Positions 1 through 10,500 of a stretch of DNA of 64,000 nucleotides are shown here, in pieces. Under the pieces are notes generated by a model. It had not been told where the DNA came from. It saw only the letters and a list, made by a program, of their open reading frames with translations, and ran no database searches. Position 1 is the stretch's first letter. Every line of letters begins with the position of its first letter. The stretch comes from Trichopria drosophilae (Eukaryota > Arthropoda > Insecta > Hymenoptera > Diapriidae), in contig CM059587.1 in the NCBI GenBank assembly GCA_030407085.1, positions 104,305,501 through 104,369,500 on the forward strand, written 5' to 3'. The position numbers and the translations under genes are program-made.

Positions 1-2964
1 TTTATTCTAATTGATTTTAAATAGCTGTTGTCAGAAATAACTACAGAGCTCGGGAACTTTTATTTTATAATATTGCATATCATCTTGAGCCTTCATGAGC
101 AATTAAAACTTTTTACCCTTCACCTTTCTAGTGATTTTATTCGGGAACCAGATCTTCATGTTTTTAAATATGACCTCGTGCTCTATACTGAATACCTTAC
201 TTTTTTCAAGAGATGCCGGATATTCAGATGAGTCTCTTGGAAAAAGAGTACGAGACTTTGTAAGTAAATGCCTCGGAATGCAACCATGCTGTATTCCCTT
301 GAAACTTCTTTCCATCTAAGAATTTCTTGAAAATTTTATTCATTTTTGTATATAAGAAGCCGAATCTACAATTGTTTCCCCTCACTGAAGCCTCACCAAT
401 ACAAGGTGATGGATTTACAGAAATGTAATCCTGGATTTATAATTAAATATAAATAAAGCAAGGAAGCACTATCATTTTATTTAAGTCCTACATGTTCAAC
501 TATTATTGTAAAACATAAAAAGAATTATTTGATATCATTTGTATGAAATAAAATTGTATTTTGGAAATAATGTTTTGCTTAATATTTTTCACAAACTATT
601 TACTATTTTTAGCAATTTAATTATCCTTTGATAAAATTGTTTCGATGAAAATGTCACATCCATATAACATCGGTCCAAATAATTATTACTTTGTGAAATA
701 TTCATTTAATCATTTAATTAAAATAGTAAATTCATTATGTAAAATTTTACAAGGGAAAAACTGTTGGCTGAGTCGAGCAATATGTACCTAGGCTAACAAA
801 TTAGTTTCAGATTTAACAATTGTAACAATCACTTTTTTCTGTTTAGAAGTCAAATAATTTAATCGAATATATTTTCTGAGTATTGAGTTTACTATAGGCT
901 TTTGACATCAGCTTCCTACATTTACTTCGATATTGTTTCTAACAATAAATTTTCAGTATTTTCTTATTCAACACTTTACAATTTCTTTAAATTAATATAT
1001 ATATAGAAAATCAGTAGAAACTGAATGTATCAGTATCCGTTTCTGAACAGTTGAGCTTATGACTAGTATAAGACATTAATACTCGATCATTTTATATTAG
1101 CTTGGTTACCAAGTTTTATCAGATTTAATGATTGATCTTCATAAATCAGATAAAATTCATAATCGTATTGATTCCAGTTGATCCGAATTTCGTTCAGTTA
1201 TATTGATATCAATCATTAATTCCCTCATAAGTCAGTAGAAAATCAGATTTATACGGATTATTCCCATTAATATGCTTCTGCTTTTACGAAACATATCGAT
1301 GTATTCCTACAGTATGTGCTTTTGGAGAAAAAGAGCTTGATAGCAAATTAAATCCTTGTAGGTCAAAGAAGATGCTGGAAACGGAAACATTGTTTTTAGA
1401 ACTTCGTAATTTAAGTTGCATCTCAGTATAACTAATAAAAGTATAAGGAGTTACAAAATTTTAGCCCCTAGAGCGAGCAAAGTAGATTACTCTAACTTAC
1501 TTGTTAGTAGCTTCTCTGACAGAGGTAAGCATAATGCTTACGTTATGAACCAAGGTATACGTTAAGTAACCAACGCATCAAGAGGTGAATGGTTTCCTTT
1601 CTTACCGAATGTTAAAAGATGCTAAAAAAAAGGATTGACAATGAAGACACTATTTGAATTTGCTAGCAAATATGCGATTTCTTCTTAACATCCTCCACTC
1701 ATTTATGATTACTAATTTAATAACAAAAAACTACAAATCAGTGAAAATGATCGAATGTTTACATACTGAGAATACCGGAAACGATTACGAGGGAGATTAT
1801 CGATATGTTCCAAAGTGCTTTTTTTCATGCCATCAACATCTGAACTTTCGCTAAATTTTCATTAAATAAACTTTAAAGTGTACTGCTAGAACTGATTAAG
1901 TGAACTACCTTTGACTTCCAGAAGATGTAAGTTAAATAAGTTGGATATCCAGACTTCATTTATATTTTCTTTTCAATTGCAATTTTCTATCTTGAATTTT
2001 TATAAGTTAGACATATTTTGCTTCATTTTTATTCAATTATTTAACTGCAAAAACTTGCATAAAAAAAGAATAATTCTCATCAATTTTATAGATTTGCCAA
2101 TAGTTACAATTAATATATTTATATCAGAAATATACTCAACCTATTTTTAAACCTAAAAAACTTTGTCGATTATTTAGATTTTGTTCAAAACATCATCAAC
2201 ATTCCACTCAGTAACAATAGTAAAAAATAGATACTGATAAATATTCGAAATCGTATTTATTTGAAATGTTTGAATTGAAAACTCGAGGCATTTTTTCGAT
2301 TAATTTTTGTAAAGTTCTTCAAAATGATACCAGTTTTTTTACTGATAAAAATTTCATGATTTTGGTTGTAGTGTACCCCCTAATTTTTTAGGCAAGATTT
2401 TTCTTCTATTGAAAGATCCTTTTCTACCAAAAATCATTAAAATCGCTTAATAATCTTAAACGATATCGCCATTTTTTTCGTCCCTATTTTCAGCAGTTTC
2501 ACCACAACTGTGTCTCTTAGTTCTTATTTATCACAACATATCCAAGTTTCATAAAATTCAGAGATTTTAACTTCCTAGATTTACTTGTGAGACAATTTAA
2601 TAAATTTTGGGAATTAATCACATGGCAGAAAGGAGTTTTTAGTTTAAAATTCTTATCAGCCCGATCTTGACTGATACAAGTTTGCATCTCTTAGAGTACT
2701 TGGTAAACTATTGCAGTGAAATTCTGAAGGAATTTGCAACATAATCGGTTCGACAGAGTGGTAGATAATATGGACAAGCTGAAGTTCTTGATGGTCATAT
2801 GTCGTAAATACTTGGAATGTAAAAACTCCGAAGAAATATTGGGTCCATCACTCGAAAACCTTCAGCAAAAAAAACTTCTAACAAATGAAATCTATTGCCT
2901 ATAAAAATCCTGACCAACAATAAGAACAACAAAAAAGAAACGGAGGAGACAAGGTGGGAAATAG
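1..2964. other. No gene seen; AT-rich, probably intronic
   Basis: Only short random open frames of fewer than 80 codons occur here. None resembles a known family, and none has convincing coding composition. Because the first receptor exon in the window begins with TM5 and its upstream exons must lie to the left, this stretch is probably part of an intron of that receptor. I saw no recognisable transposon end or RNA gene. Confidence 0.5.
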
Positions 2965-3910
2965 AAAGATGTGATCGTTATAGTATGGGGACGATATTAT
3001 GTTGGTAGTATAGGAAGAAGAAAGTTTCAGAGAAGGAGTGTAAAAAACAATTTAACAGGGAAGAAGTTGCAACTGAGAGTAGGGAAGTCGAAGATGGTGG
3101 TTTTTTCAGGATTAAAAGATGGACTGAGAACGAAAGAGTCTATTGATGGAGAGGAGAGAGGTTAGAAGAAGTGGAGGAATATAAATTTTTAGGGTATGTA
3201 ATGACTGGGCTTGGAGGAGAAAAAGAAAACGTAAGAGAAAGTATAAGAAGAGCGAGGGCTGCTATAGGATTGGTATGGAGTTGCAGGAAGAGAAAATTTA
3301 AGAGATATGTAAAGTGGGAACTAAAGCTTTTCGATAGTATAGTGAAAGAAATTCTATTTTATGGTGTAAAAGTGTGGGGATATAGGGAATGGATGGAAGT
3401 GGAGGCAGTACAGAGGAAATATTTGAAATGGATTCTAGGTTGAGGTAGGATAATACCAGGGTATATATTGAGGAGGAACTAAAAAGGAGTAAATTGAGGG
3501 AGAATACGGGTTGGAGGATTGGAAGGTTTGACCAAGGGTAAGTGTCGAAAGGGGAAACTATTTATGGAGGCTGGAGTGAGTGATCTTGCTATGAAAGAAT
3601 GGAGGCACAATAAATGGAAATGTTTGAGAGAAACAGATAGAGAAGTAGATGAGAAAGAGAGAGGGGAAGAAGTGAACACTTCAAAGTTGTGTATGTTGAG
3701 GTAGTTGAGGTATAAAAGGATCAATGGAATACCAAGGTATTTTTTATATTTAAGGGTGGATAATAGGAATGAGGAAAAGAGGTTAGTAAGGATAGCGAGG
3801 TGGAGACGTGGGGGTGAGGAGAGAGGGAATTGGTATTGAATGAAAGAGAGAAAGGAAAAAGAGGTGTGCATGTACTATATGAGGATGGGTGAGGAATTGT
3901 GTGGGATACT
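2965..3910 (+). pseudogene. Decayed LINE ORF2 relic, post-RT region
   Basis: Several + strand frames joined by frameshifts and stops read as the part of a non-LTR retrotransposon ORF2 after the catalytic YADD box. A segment ending in GKSKMVVF (about 3085-3105) matches the usual 'K-x-K-x-x-x-x-F' step of the RT thumb. EEYKFLGYVMTGLGG (from 3171) is the 'F-K-Y-L-G' box. LFDSIVKEILFYGVKVWGY and VQRKYLKWILG (to 3443) match the C-terminal connection seen in LINEs of ants and other Hymenoptera, from memory. Downstream frames up to about 3900 keep the same Arg/Glu-rich style, but the catalytic core is absent. A stop follows WILG and further stops break the frame. The stretch is purine-rich compared with the surrounding DNA. 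It is a dead, 5'-truncated copy, unrelated in sequence to the intact LINE at 4855. Confidence 0.75.
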
Positions 3911-4034
3911 GCAATCTAAGTGACTTTTGCACCGAACTTTTATTTTGAAAAAAGTTATTTTGTCGCAGTTTTTTTGACAGAGGTTATCGGCCTGTGTTTC
4001 TGGGGATATTTACGGCGAGCAGCGACTGATAATC
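3911..4034. other. Short spacer between two LINE relics
   Basis: This AT-rich spacer separates a + strand LINE relic from a - strand LINE relic. No ends of either element were recognised. Confidence 0.3.
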
Positions 4035-4854
4035 TTGTGGCTTTAATGTCTAGCAATCGTGGCGTAGATTAAAAATGAAGCGAATTACTAGGTATGGAAT
4101 GATAAGCGAGTTTACTAGCGTTACATGATACCGAAGGCGGTAAAATGCACTTAAAAGAGATAGAAGAGGTTTGGGTATTCCAAGACAAGTCCGAGGAAAT
4201 ATAGATACCTGGATCTTTAGAATTACCAACAAACTGAATGGGATTGACATCAACATATAATGGTGGAAGGACTAATGTTTTGACTAGACCTCCATATGAT
4301 TGCTTGAGTTGTCTTAATATTTGAGATAAGTCCATATTCTCGTGACCAGATAATAATAGATACAGTTACCTTCAGTCTTCAAATTGTGTCATCAAGTAAT
4401 CTATAGGAGTGTGAAGTCAAAACTGTACATCGTTAGCAACGACAACAGTAGTGTCTCGAACATAATTTAATCACTGAAAAAAGGTATTTATGACTATAAT
4501 GAAGCCTAATACTAGTACCCTGAGGCTAACCAAATGTGGTGGGAAGTGGCGAAGAATGTTCTGCATTCATTTCAACAATAATTAATTGGTTTTGACCTGT
4601 GAAAAATGAATAAAGCCAATAAATTTATGAGACTTCAAAGCCAATATCATGGAGGCATGGTAACATTATCGGATGACTAAGTACAGTATTCTTCGCTCAA
4701 TAGCATAACATACGTCATCAAGAATTTTGAGAAGAGCTGTTTGGGTGCAGTAAAGAGCTGGTATAGGTGGAGCATCGAAAACCGCACTGATGAGGAAGGA
4801 GTAAGTCATTGGTTTCGAGAAATTTCACTATTTTGTAAGAAACAAGATCATTGA
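4035..4854 (-). pseudogene. Decayed jockey/CR1-like LINE reverse transcriptase, antisense, part 1
   Basis: Read on the - strand, successive frames give an RT core in the right order. IVKFLETNDLLLPHQCGFR (about 4850-4775) is the QxGFR box. In another frame it is followed by ALLKILDDVCYAIE (about 4740-4700). A mutated YADD-like box reads VANDVQF (about 4445-4420). Then come a PPLYVDVNPIQFVG stretch and IYISSDLSWNTQ (about 4260-4170), the 'LGV-x-x-x-L-x-W' step, and LVNSLIIPYL in a further frame near 4100. Several frameshifts and stops show that it is dead. The intact I-type LINE is inserted into this relic just upstream of the QxGFR box, and the relic seems to resume at 10187. Assignment to jockey or CR1 is by general resemblance only. 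Confidence 0.75.
4844..4854. repeat. Left target-site duplication of the I-type LINE
   Basis: AAGATCATTGA lies directly before the CAGTACACTC start of the element and is repeated exactly at 10176-10186 after the A-tail. The leading AA could belong to the tail, so the certain duplication is GATCATTGA (9 bp). Confidence 0.85.
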
Positions 4855-5022
4855 CAGTACACTCCCGACTCTCGACGCGAGTAGACGTGTTTGTTTGTTT
4901 GTCCGGCAGTGTTTCCACGAATTTCAATAAAGTGCAAATTGTAAACATACCATATAAAGTAAATAAGTGATTGTGTTCAGTGAATTGTTCTAACGAATAT
5001 TTCAGATATTCAAATTGCGACA
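4855..5022 (+). promoter_or_regulatory. LINE 5' UTR with presumed internal promoter
   Basis: The 168 bases between the 5' end of the element and ORF1 contain a GC-richer start (CTCCCGACTCTCGACGCGAG) and a (GTTT)n-like stretch near 4889-4900. In I-type and jockey-type elements the promoter lies inside the first couple of hundred transcribed bases and lacks a TATA box. This role is inferred from family knowledge, not seen directly. Confidence 0.5.
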
Positions 5023-6348
5023 ATGTCGCTGACTCCCAGAAATGGGAGTAACCCTGATATGATCTTACCGCCAAATGTATCGCCTACCAGTGTCATTAAT
5101 CAAAACCGAAGCTATGCAAAAACCGTGAAACAAATGATTGCACCTAAAAAGAACCAGGCTATAATAATAAATTCAATCGAAGGTATTGCATTCGAAGAAT
5201 ACATATATGCGTTGGGGGACCAAATTGATCCAAAACTTATCACACATGCTTCAAGAATCTCGAACCGAAGAATATGTATATATCTTGTAAATAAGGAGAC
5301 AGTTGACACATTAATTAACACAATAAAAACAATCACAGTACAAGGACACGTAATTTCCATGAATAGGTTCGAAAACCAAAACAAAAGGATCATAATATCT
5401 AACGTACACGCATTAATACCAGACGATGTTATTCTGTCAGAACTAATTAAAATCGGAATCAAACCAATGTCAGAAATCAGCAGCCTCAAAGGGGGATTAA
5501 AAAGAAACGAGAAATTCGCACACATACTCAGTTTCCGAAGACAGGTATATGTTAAAATGGAGGACGTTAACTCCATCCCTCCTTCACTTCAAATAATTTA
5601 CGAAGGTAGCTCGTACTGGATATTTTTATCCAGTGACGCATTATCTTGCTTCCTCTGCAAAGAGCAAGGGCACCTTGTGAGAGACTGCCCTAGAAATACC
5701 AAGGACCTACAAGACAATCATGACAACAATATTCAGAAAACGAGCATTGGAAGTAACCTATCAAGTAATTTATTAACTGAGAACACGACACTAACTCAAG
5801 ACCAACAAGATCACTTAATGACTGATCTTCCGACATGCGCTTTAACGAAGAGAACAAGAGATAGTTCCACAGCATCTGAACCAAGAAAATTTCCTAGATT
5901 TATCCCAAGCGCAGATTCAAATTCCGCACCACCATCCGAAACTGAACAAGAAGATGCTAGTGAGTCAGAAAGCTCTGAGGTCCATGGTATGGAATCAGAT
6001 GAAAATCCAACAATAACATTGGATGACCACCTTCAAGAATTTAAAAAACTAATCGTAGCATCACCTTCAAAGTACCCATTAAATTATCTACAATTTAAAA
6101 GCCTTCTTCATAATGCCAAGGGCAACCCAAACATAATCGAACTCGCACTTACATATAACTGTGATCTAACACTCCTAACAAATATGATCGAAGAAGCAAA
6201 GACTACTTTAAGTGACAGAGCAACGAAATCTAGGTGCACGAGACTCTGTACAAAAATAATTAAACACCTCTACGCACAACAAGCTAAGACTAATAAAAAG
6301 TCCCGAACAGCCACTAAAAAGTATTCGATTAAATTATCTGAAAGTTAA
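5023..6348 (+). CDS. LINE ORF1, gag-like nucleic-acid-binding protein
   Basis: The predicted protein has 441 residues. In I-type LINEs, ORF1 protein coats the element RNA and acts as a chaperone in the ribonucleoprotein that moves to the target DNA. The visible hallmark is a CCHC zinc knuckle, CFLCKEQGHLVRDC, at residues 209-222 (C-x2-C-x4-H-x4-C). It is preceded by a basic region of about 150 residues with the alternating pattern of the RRM-like fold of insect gag-like ORF1 proteins. A Ser/Glu/Asp-rich linker follows at about 295-335, and the C-terminus is Lys/Arg-rich. The Drosophila I factor is remembered as having more knuckles; only one is clear here. The ATG at 5023 is the first in frame. 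The stop is 8 bases before the ORF2 ATG, so ORF2 is probably translated by reinitiation or stop-restart. Confidence 0.92.
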   Translation: MSLTPRNGSNPDMILPPNVSPTSVINQNRSYAKTVKQMIAPKKNQAIIINSIEGIAFEEYIYALGDQIDPKLITHASRISNRRICIYLVNKETVDTLINTIKTITVQGHVISMNRFENQNKRIIISNVHALIPDDVILSELIKIGIKPMSEISSLKGGLKRNEKFAHILSFRRQVYVKMEDVNSIPPSLQIIYEGSSYWIFLSSDALSCFLCKEQGHLVRDCPRNTKDLQDNHDNNIQKTSIGSNLSSNLLTENTTLTQDQQDHLMTDLPTCALTKRTRDSSTASEPRKFPRFIPSADSNSAPPSETEQEDASESESSEVHGMESDENPTITLDDHLQEFKKLIVASPSKYPLNYLQFKSLLHNAKGNPNIIELALTYNCDLTLLTNMIEEAKTTLSDRATKSRCTRLCTKIIKHLYAQQAKTNKKSRTATKKYSIKLSES

Positions 6349-6356
6349 TAAAACTC

Positions 6357-9300
6357 ATGGACCTGAAAATTCTCCAGTGGAACTTGAACGGATTTTACTC
6401 TAGAAAAGAAAGATTAGAAATGCTTATCAATGAAACCCAACCAGCTGTAATTTGTCTTCAGGAAACCAACTTCAAAAATACACACGCAGGACATTTGAAA
6501 AACTATATTGTGCATCACAAAAATAGATTAAACGCAACACACGCTAGCGGTGGTGTAGCCACATATATCAATATTAATTTTCCTTACAATATTATTCCAC
6601 TTATAACAAACTTGGAAGCTGCTGCTGTCCGAGTAACGCTGGCTAATGAGGTAACAATTTGCAATATTTACCTTCCCAATTCTTACGACTTCAATTTACA
6701 AGAGCTTATAGACCTAACTAACCAATTACCAAAACCATTCCTATTAGTAGGGGACTTCAATAGCCACAATACTTTATGGAGTTCGTACAAAACAGACGTT
6801 AGAGGAACAATGGTAGAATCGCTAATAGATCTACAAAATCTAGCCATCCTTAATCCTGACCAACCGACCCATATAAACTTTGCAAATGGATCACCCAGTA
6901 GTATCGATCTCTTTTTGAGCTCTATTAATATTGCGGATAATTGGGATGTTGAAATACTGTCTGATCCATGTGACAGCGACCACTTCCCCATACTTGCAAC
7001 GCAACCTAACCACCAAGTAACTTCGACAGATACCCATACCCAACCAAGATGGAAATTAAAAACCGCTAACTGGGACAAATTTCGACAAACAATTGACAAC
7101 AATATATCACTATTGCCAAACATAACTTCATCCTGCAATATTGAAGTTGACTCACTATTAGAAAAATTTACTAAATTACTTATAGAAGCCGCAAACACAT
7201 CAATCCGTCGAACCAAACCTTTACACAAACATCCTATAAAACAAACGCCATGGTGGAATACCGACTGTGCTAATGATATAAAAAATGCAAAGCATGCTTT
7301 CCAAATTTTCAAAAAATACCCAACAGTTGAAAACAAAATTAACTACCAGAAACTGAGATCTTTGGCACGCAGAACAATAAAATCCAGCAAAAAAAAGTCA
7401 TGGGAAAATTTCGTCAATTCCTTGAATACACAAGCAACTTTGACTACAATATGGAATAAAATTAACCAAATTCGCGGGAAGAAAAAGATTACTAGAATCT
7501 TAAACCTCACAACAGACCAAAATGAAACCATTACCGCACCACAGGAAATAGCTAATGCACTTGCTAAAACGTTCGCAAAAAACTCGAATGACTCAAACTT
7601 TGAAGAGGCGTTCTTGGTGTACAAAAACAATACACCAGAAGTATCCAAAATGTCAATATTTCGAAAAACAGATAAACCATTCAACATTCCATTTAACAGA
7701 GACGAAATGATGTATGTTTTACAAAACTGCACAAATTCAAGCCCTGGACCCGATAATATTCCCAACTCATTCGTAAAAAACCTTCCGGAGTCTGCTCTAA
7801 ACTATTTGTTATCTCTGTATAATCTTATCTGGACTAAAATGGTATTCCCATCCAAATGGCGAGAAGCAACAGTAATACCTATCCACAAACCAGGGAAAGA
7901 TAAAAAATTGGCTTCTAATTATAGACCTATAGCCCTGACAAACAACCTATGCAAAATTCTCGAAAAAATGGTTAACAGGAGACTAAAATGGCACTTAGAA
8001 AATATCTCTTACTTCACAAATTGCCAAACTGGATTCCGTAACTTCAGATCGACAACAGACCATCTCATCAATTTCCACACAGCCATCTGTGAAGCTTTCA
8101 TCAACGATTTTCACCTGGCAGCGATTTCCATGGACATTGAAAAAGCCTATGAGATGATATGGAAAGATAGAGTTCTCAAAATATTATGTGATATTGGAAT
8201 TACCGGAAATATGCTTGCCCTCATATATAACTTCCTCATGGGTAGAATTTTCAGAGTTTTAGCAAATGGAATACTGTCAGATCCGCATGAAATCCAAAAT
8301 GGACTTCCTCAAGGATCTGTACTTAGTGTCACCCTTTTTCTTATAGCAATCAATAATGCACCTAATGTACTCTCACAACCAGTAAAATGTCTGATCTTTG
8401 CTGATGATATAACTGTCTTCTGCACGGGTAAAGAAATTAAGGCAACCGAAGAACTCTTACAAAATGCTCTGAATGAACTGCAGAACTGGTCCTACCAATC
8501 AGGGCTAAAATTTTCAGCAAACAAAACAGTATCCATATTATTTAGTAAGAGTAAAAAACAAATTCAAAACCTTAATTTATTAATGAACGGAACTAAAATA
8601 CAAAGTTCTTCTACCATCAAGCTACTCGGCCTACACTTTGATAAAAAACTGTCATGGAATACCCACATAAAATCACTTAAAGACGACTGCACAAAAAGAA
8701 TATCTATAATTAAATCATTATCCTCTACCTCGTGGGGAGCGGATTACAAAATTCTCTTAAATACATACAACGCTGTTGTCAAGGCAAAACTGGACTATGG
8801 AGCAGTAGTCTACAATTCGGCTATTCCAAACATTCTAAAAAAACTAGATTCCTTACACCATAAAGCACTACGTCTATCTATTGGAGCATTTCATACTAGT
8901 CCTATAAAAAGTATTCTTCTAGAGACAGGAGAAATGGAACTAGAGGATCATAGAAACCTGCTTATTTTAAAGTTTGCTACTAAGATTGCAGCACTACCAT
9001 CGAACCCAACCTTTGATAATATATTTACAAATAGATATGAATGCCAATACAACGACCGACCACATCTTCCCCAGCCTCTTTACAAAAAGCTCAGCACGAT
9101 TACTAAGGCAATCAACTTCAAATTTCCGAAAACCTTCAAAAAATCAATTCCACCTACACCACCATGGGCTAAATTAGAAATTTCAACACACACAGACTTA
9201 TTCGATGGCTCAAAAAAAAACTTAGGAGCCAAAGAACTTAAAAGTCTCAATTTGAAACTAAGTGACAAATACAAATTTGTAACCCAAATATATACAGATG

Positions 9301-10094
9301 GCTCTAAAACAAAAGATGGCACAGGATATGCAGTATTAATGAATAATATAACAATAACAGAAAAAACCAATAACATATCCTCAGTGATTACAAACGAACT
9401 GATGGCCATAAAAAAAGCTCTGGAACTCATTAGCAGATCAGATGCAACAGACTTTGTTATATTTTGTGACTCGAAAAGCGCAATTCAAATGATCACTGAC
9501 GCTACATCGCTCGATGAACTGACGCAATCTATACAAATAATATATAGTACTGAAGTGAAAGCAGGAAAACGCATTGTCCTTACCTGGATTCCATCCCATA
9601 CAGGGATACCGGGCAATGATAAAGTAGACCTAGAGGCTAAAAAAGCTACCAAATATCCCAAAGTAACTCCTACATCAAATATTGCAACTTCAGGTGATGT
9701 TAAAAAATACATAATCAAACATTTTAAAGAAATAAAAACAAAGGAACTGATTAACAACAAACCAACAAAATATAAAATACAATCGGTATACTCTGGACGG
9801 CAGCAATTTCCCCTGGAATTTACAAGACACGAACAAACTACCATAAGCAAATTACGCATAGGACACTCAACTCTAACACACTCATACTTACTAAACAGAA
9901 ACCCACCACCACTATGTGAATATTGTAATGTTAATCTCACTATAAAACACATATTAACTGAATGTCAACAATATGAACACCTTAGAAGTGAATTACGAAT
10001 GCCAAGAGACGTCAACGTTTTAGTAAATTCACCTAGTTTTCAACCGATTGTAATACGTTTTTTGACGAAAACAGAAATACTCAACAAATTGTAA
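6357..10094 (+). CDS. LINE ORF2: endonuclease, reverse transcriptase, RNase H
   Basis: The predicted protein has 1245 residues with no interruption. An AP-like endonuclease occupies about 1-220: WNLNG (8-12), QET (35-37, catalytic Glu), GDFNSH (132-137) and SDHFPI (207-212). The RT spans about 460-780: SPGPDNIP (462-469), NYRPIAL (521-527), QTGFR (557-561), motif A MDIEKAYEM with catalytic Asp593, PQGSVLS (651-657) and FADD at 681-684. RNase H occupies about 975-1100 with all four acidic residues in place: TDGS Asp981, NELMA Glu1014, CDSKSA Asp1038 and GNDKVD Asp1091. A C-terminal knuckle CEYC...H...C (C-x2-C-x7-H-x4-C) lies at 1187-1203. The protein nicks chromosomal DNA and copies the element RNA onto the nick. 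Two box positions differ from the common pattern: AYE for AYD after motif A, and VLSV for VLSP. Neither is a catalytic residue. Confidence 0.95.
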   Translation: MDLKILQWNLNGFYSRKERLEMLINETQPAVICLQETNFKNTHAGHLKNYIVHHKNRLNATHASGGVATYININFPYNIIPLITNLEAAAVRVTLANEVTICNIYLPNSYDFNLQELIDLTNQLPKPFLLVGDFNSHNTLWSSYKTDVRGTMVESLIDLQNLAILNPDQPTHINFANGSPSSIDLFLSSINIADNWDVEILSDPCDSDHFPILATQPNHQVTSTDTHTQPRWKLKTANWDKFRQTIDNNISLLPNITSSCNIEVDSLLEKFTKLLIEAANTSIRRTKPLHKHPIKQTPWWNTDCANDIKNAKHAFQIFKKYPTVENKINYQKLRSLARRTIKSSKKKSWENFVNSLNTQATLTTIWNKINQIRGKKKITRILNLTTDQNETITAPQEIANALAKTFAKNSNDSNFEEAFLVYKNNTPEVSKMSIFRKTDKPFNIPFNRDEMMYVLQNCTNSSPGPDNIPNSFVKNLPESALNYLLSLYNLIWTKMVFPSKWREATVIPIHKPGKDKKLASNYRPIALTNNLCKILEKMVNRRLKWHLENISYFTNCQTGFRNFRSTTDHLINFHTAICEAFINDFHLAAISMDIEKAYEMIWKDRVLKILCDIGITGNMLALIYNFLMGRIFRVLANGILSDPHEIQNGLPQGSVLSVTLFLIAINNAPNVLSQPVKCLIFADDITVFCTGKEIKATEELLQNALNELQNWSYQSGLKFSANKTVSILFSKSKKQIQNLNLLMNGTKIQSSSTIKLLGLHFDKKLSWNTHIKSLKDDCTKRISIIKSLSSTSWGADYKILLNTYNAVVKAKLDYGAVVYNSAIPNILKKLDSLHHKALRLSIGAFHTSPIKSILLETGEMELEDHRNLLILKFATKIAALPSNPTFDNIFTNRYECQYNDRPHLPQPLYKKLSTITKAINFKFPKTFKKSIPPTPPWAKLEISTHTDLFDGSKKNLGAKELKSLNLKLSDKYKFVTQIYTDGSKTKDGTGYAVLMNNITITEKTNNISSVITNELMAIKKALELISRSDATDFVIFCDSKSAIQMITDATSLDELTQSIQIIYSTEVKAGKRIVLTWIPSHTGIPGNDKVDLEAKKATKYPKVTPTSNIATSGDVKKYIIKHFKEIKTKELINNKPTKYKIQSVYSGRQQFPLEFTRHEQTTISKLRIGHSTLTHSYLLNRNPPPLCEYCNVNLTIKHILTECQQYEHLRSELRMPRDVNVLVNSPSFQPIVIRFLTKTEILNKL

Positions 10095-10177
10095 CAATCT
10101 ACCACTGTATCCCGTCGCTAATGACCAAGCAGTTAATGCGACGTAAAATAAAAACAAAAAAAAAAAAAAAAAAAAAA
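10095..10177 (+). terminator. LINE 3' UTR, poly(A) signal and A-tail
   Basis: A 60-base 3' UTR runs from the ORF2 stop to an AATAAA at 10147-10152. An A-run follows at 10156-10177, just before the right target-site copy. A long uninterrupted A-tail indicates a recent insertion. Confidence 0.8.
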
Positions 10178-10186
10178 GATCATTGA
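10176..10186. repeat. Right target-site duplication of the I-type LINE
   Basis: AAGATCATTGA matches the left copy exactly. The first two A's overlap the A-tail and cannot be assigned with certainty. Confidence 0.85.
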
Positions 10187-10500
10187 AAACATCGGCTAGA
10201 TGAGGGTCTTGAATCTATGGTGATCCAGGATTATCTTTTTTCCGTATCAAGCACTATTTGAGCACTAATGGTATCAAAGGTCTGTTTGCAATGAGCTAAC
10301 TAGAAACCACCAGTTCTAGATGCACGAGACTTTAGTAGTGACATTTCGAGTCATTCTATAATTTTTGCTTCTTGAACGAAAAAAGTATTGAAAGACTCTG
10401 AATCATGCAGAACTGCAGTAATGGTTTTCGTAAAATAAAATCCAGACCTGACATAGTTCAGGATGCGTGAAAAGAAGATTCTGCACAACAATGGAAATTC
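10187..10500 (-). pseudogene. Antisense LINE relic, part 2 (upstream half of the split copy)
   Basis: If the I-type element is removed, the - strand reads across the junction into IVKFLETNDLL. The sequence just upstream (about 10260-10187) has a weak 'yRPISilpalSK'-like pattern, expected directly before that motif. Further upstream (10480-10270) the frame contains SGF...TAVL and TFDTI strings, which recall RT boxes but would be out of order for one copy. The continuation over the first 70 bases is plausible. The rest could be a second relic or chance. Confidence 0.4.

Larger units (their letters stand above)
4855..10177 (+). mobile_element. Full-length I-clade non-LTR retrotransposon (LINE)
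   Basis: This is a complete 5.3 kb LINE. It starts with CAGTACACTC, like the CAGTA start of the Drosophila I factor as I recall it. A 168-bp leader is followed by a gag-like ORF1 and an ORF2 with endonuclease, reverse transcriptase and RNase H, then a short 3' UTR with AATAAA and an A-tail. It is flanked by a 9-11 bp direct duplication of GATCATTGA. Both ORFs are open from start to stop, and the TSD copies are identical, so the insertion is young and may still be competent. RNase H after the RT favours the I, LOA or R1 groups over the jockey clade. It sits in sense orientation to the downstream receptor exons, probably inside an intron, and interrupts an older antisense LINE relic. Confidence 0.93.

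Noticed and set aside
6683..7765. Long - strand open frames (217 and 140 codons) across the LINE
   Set aside because: They lie opposite ORF2, have no recognisable domains, and are explained as shadows of a long open frame.
9080..9952. Further - strand frames of 116 and 155 codons
   Set aside because: They are shadows of the RNase H part of ORF2.
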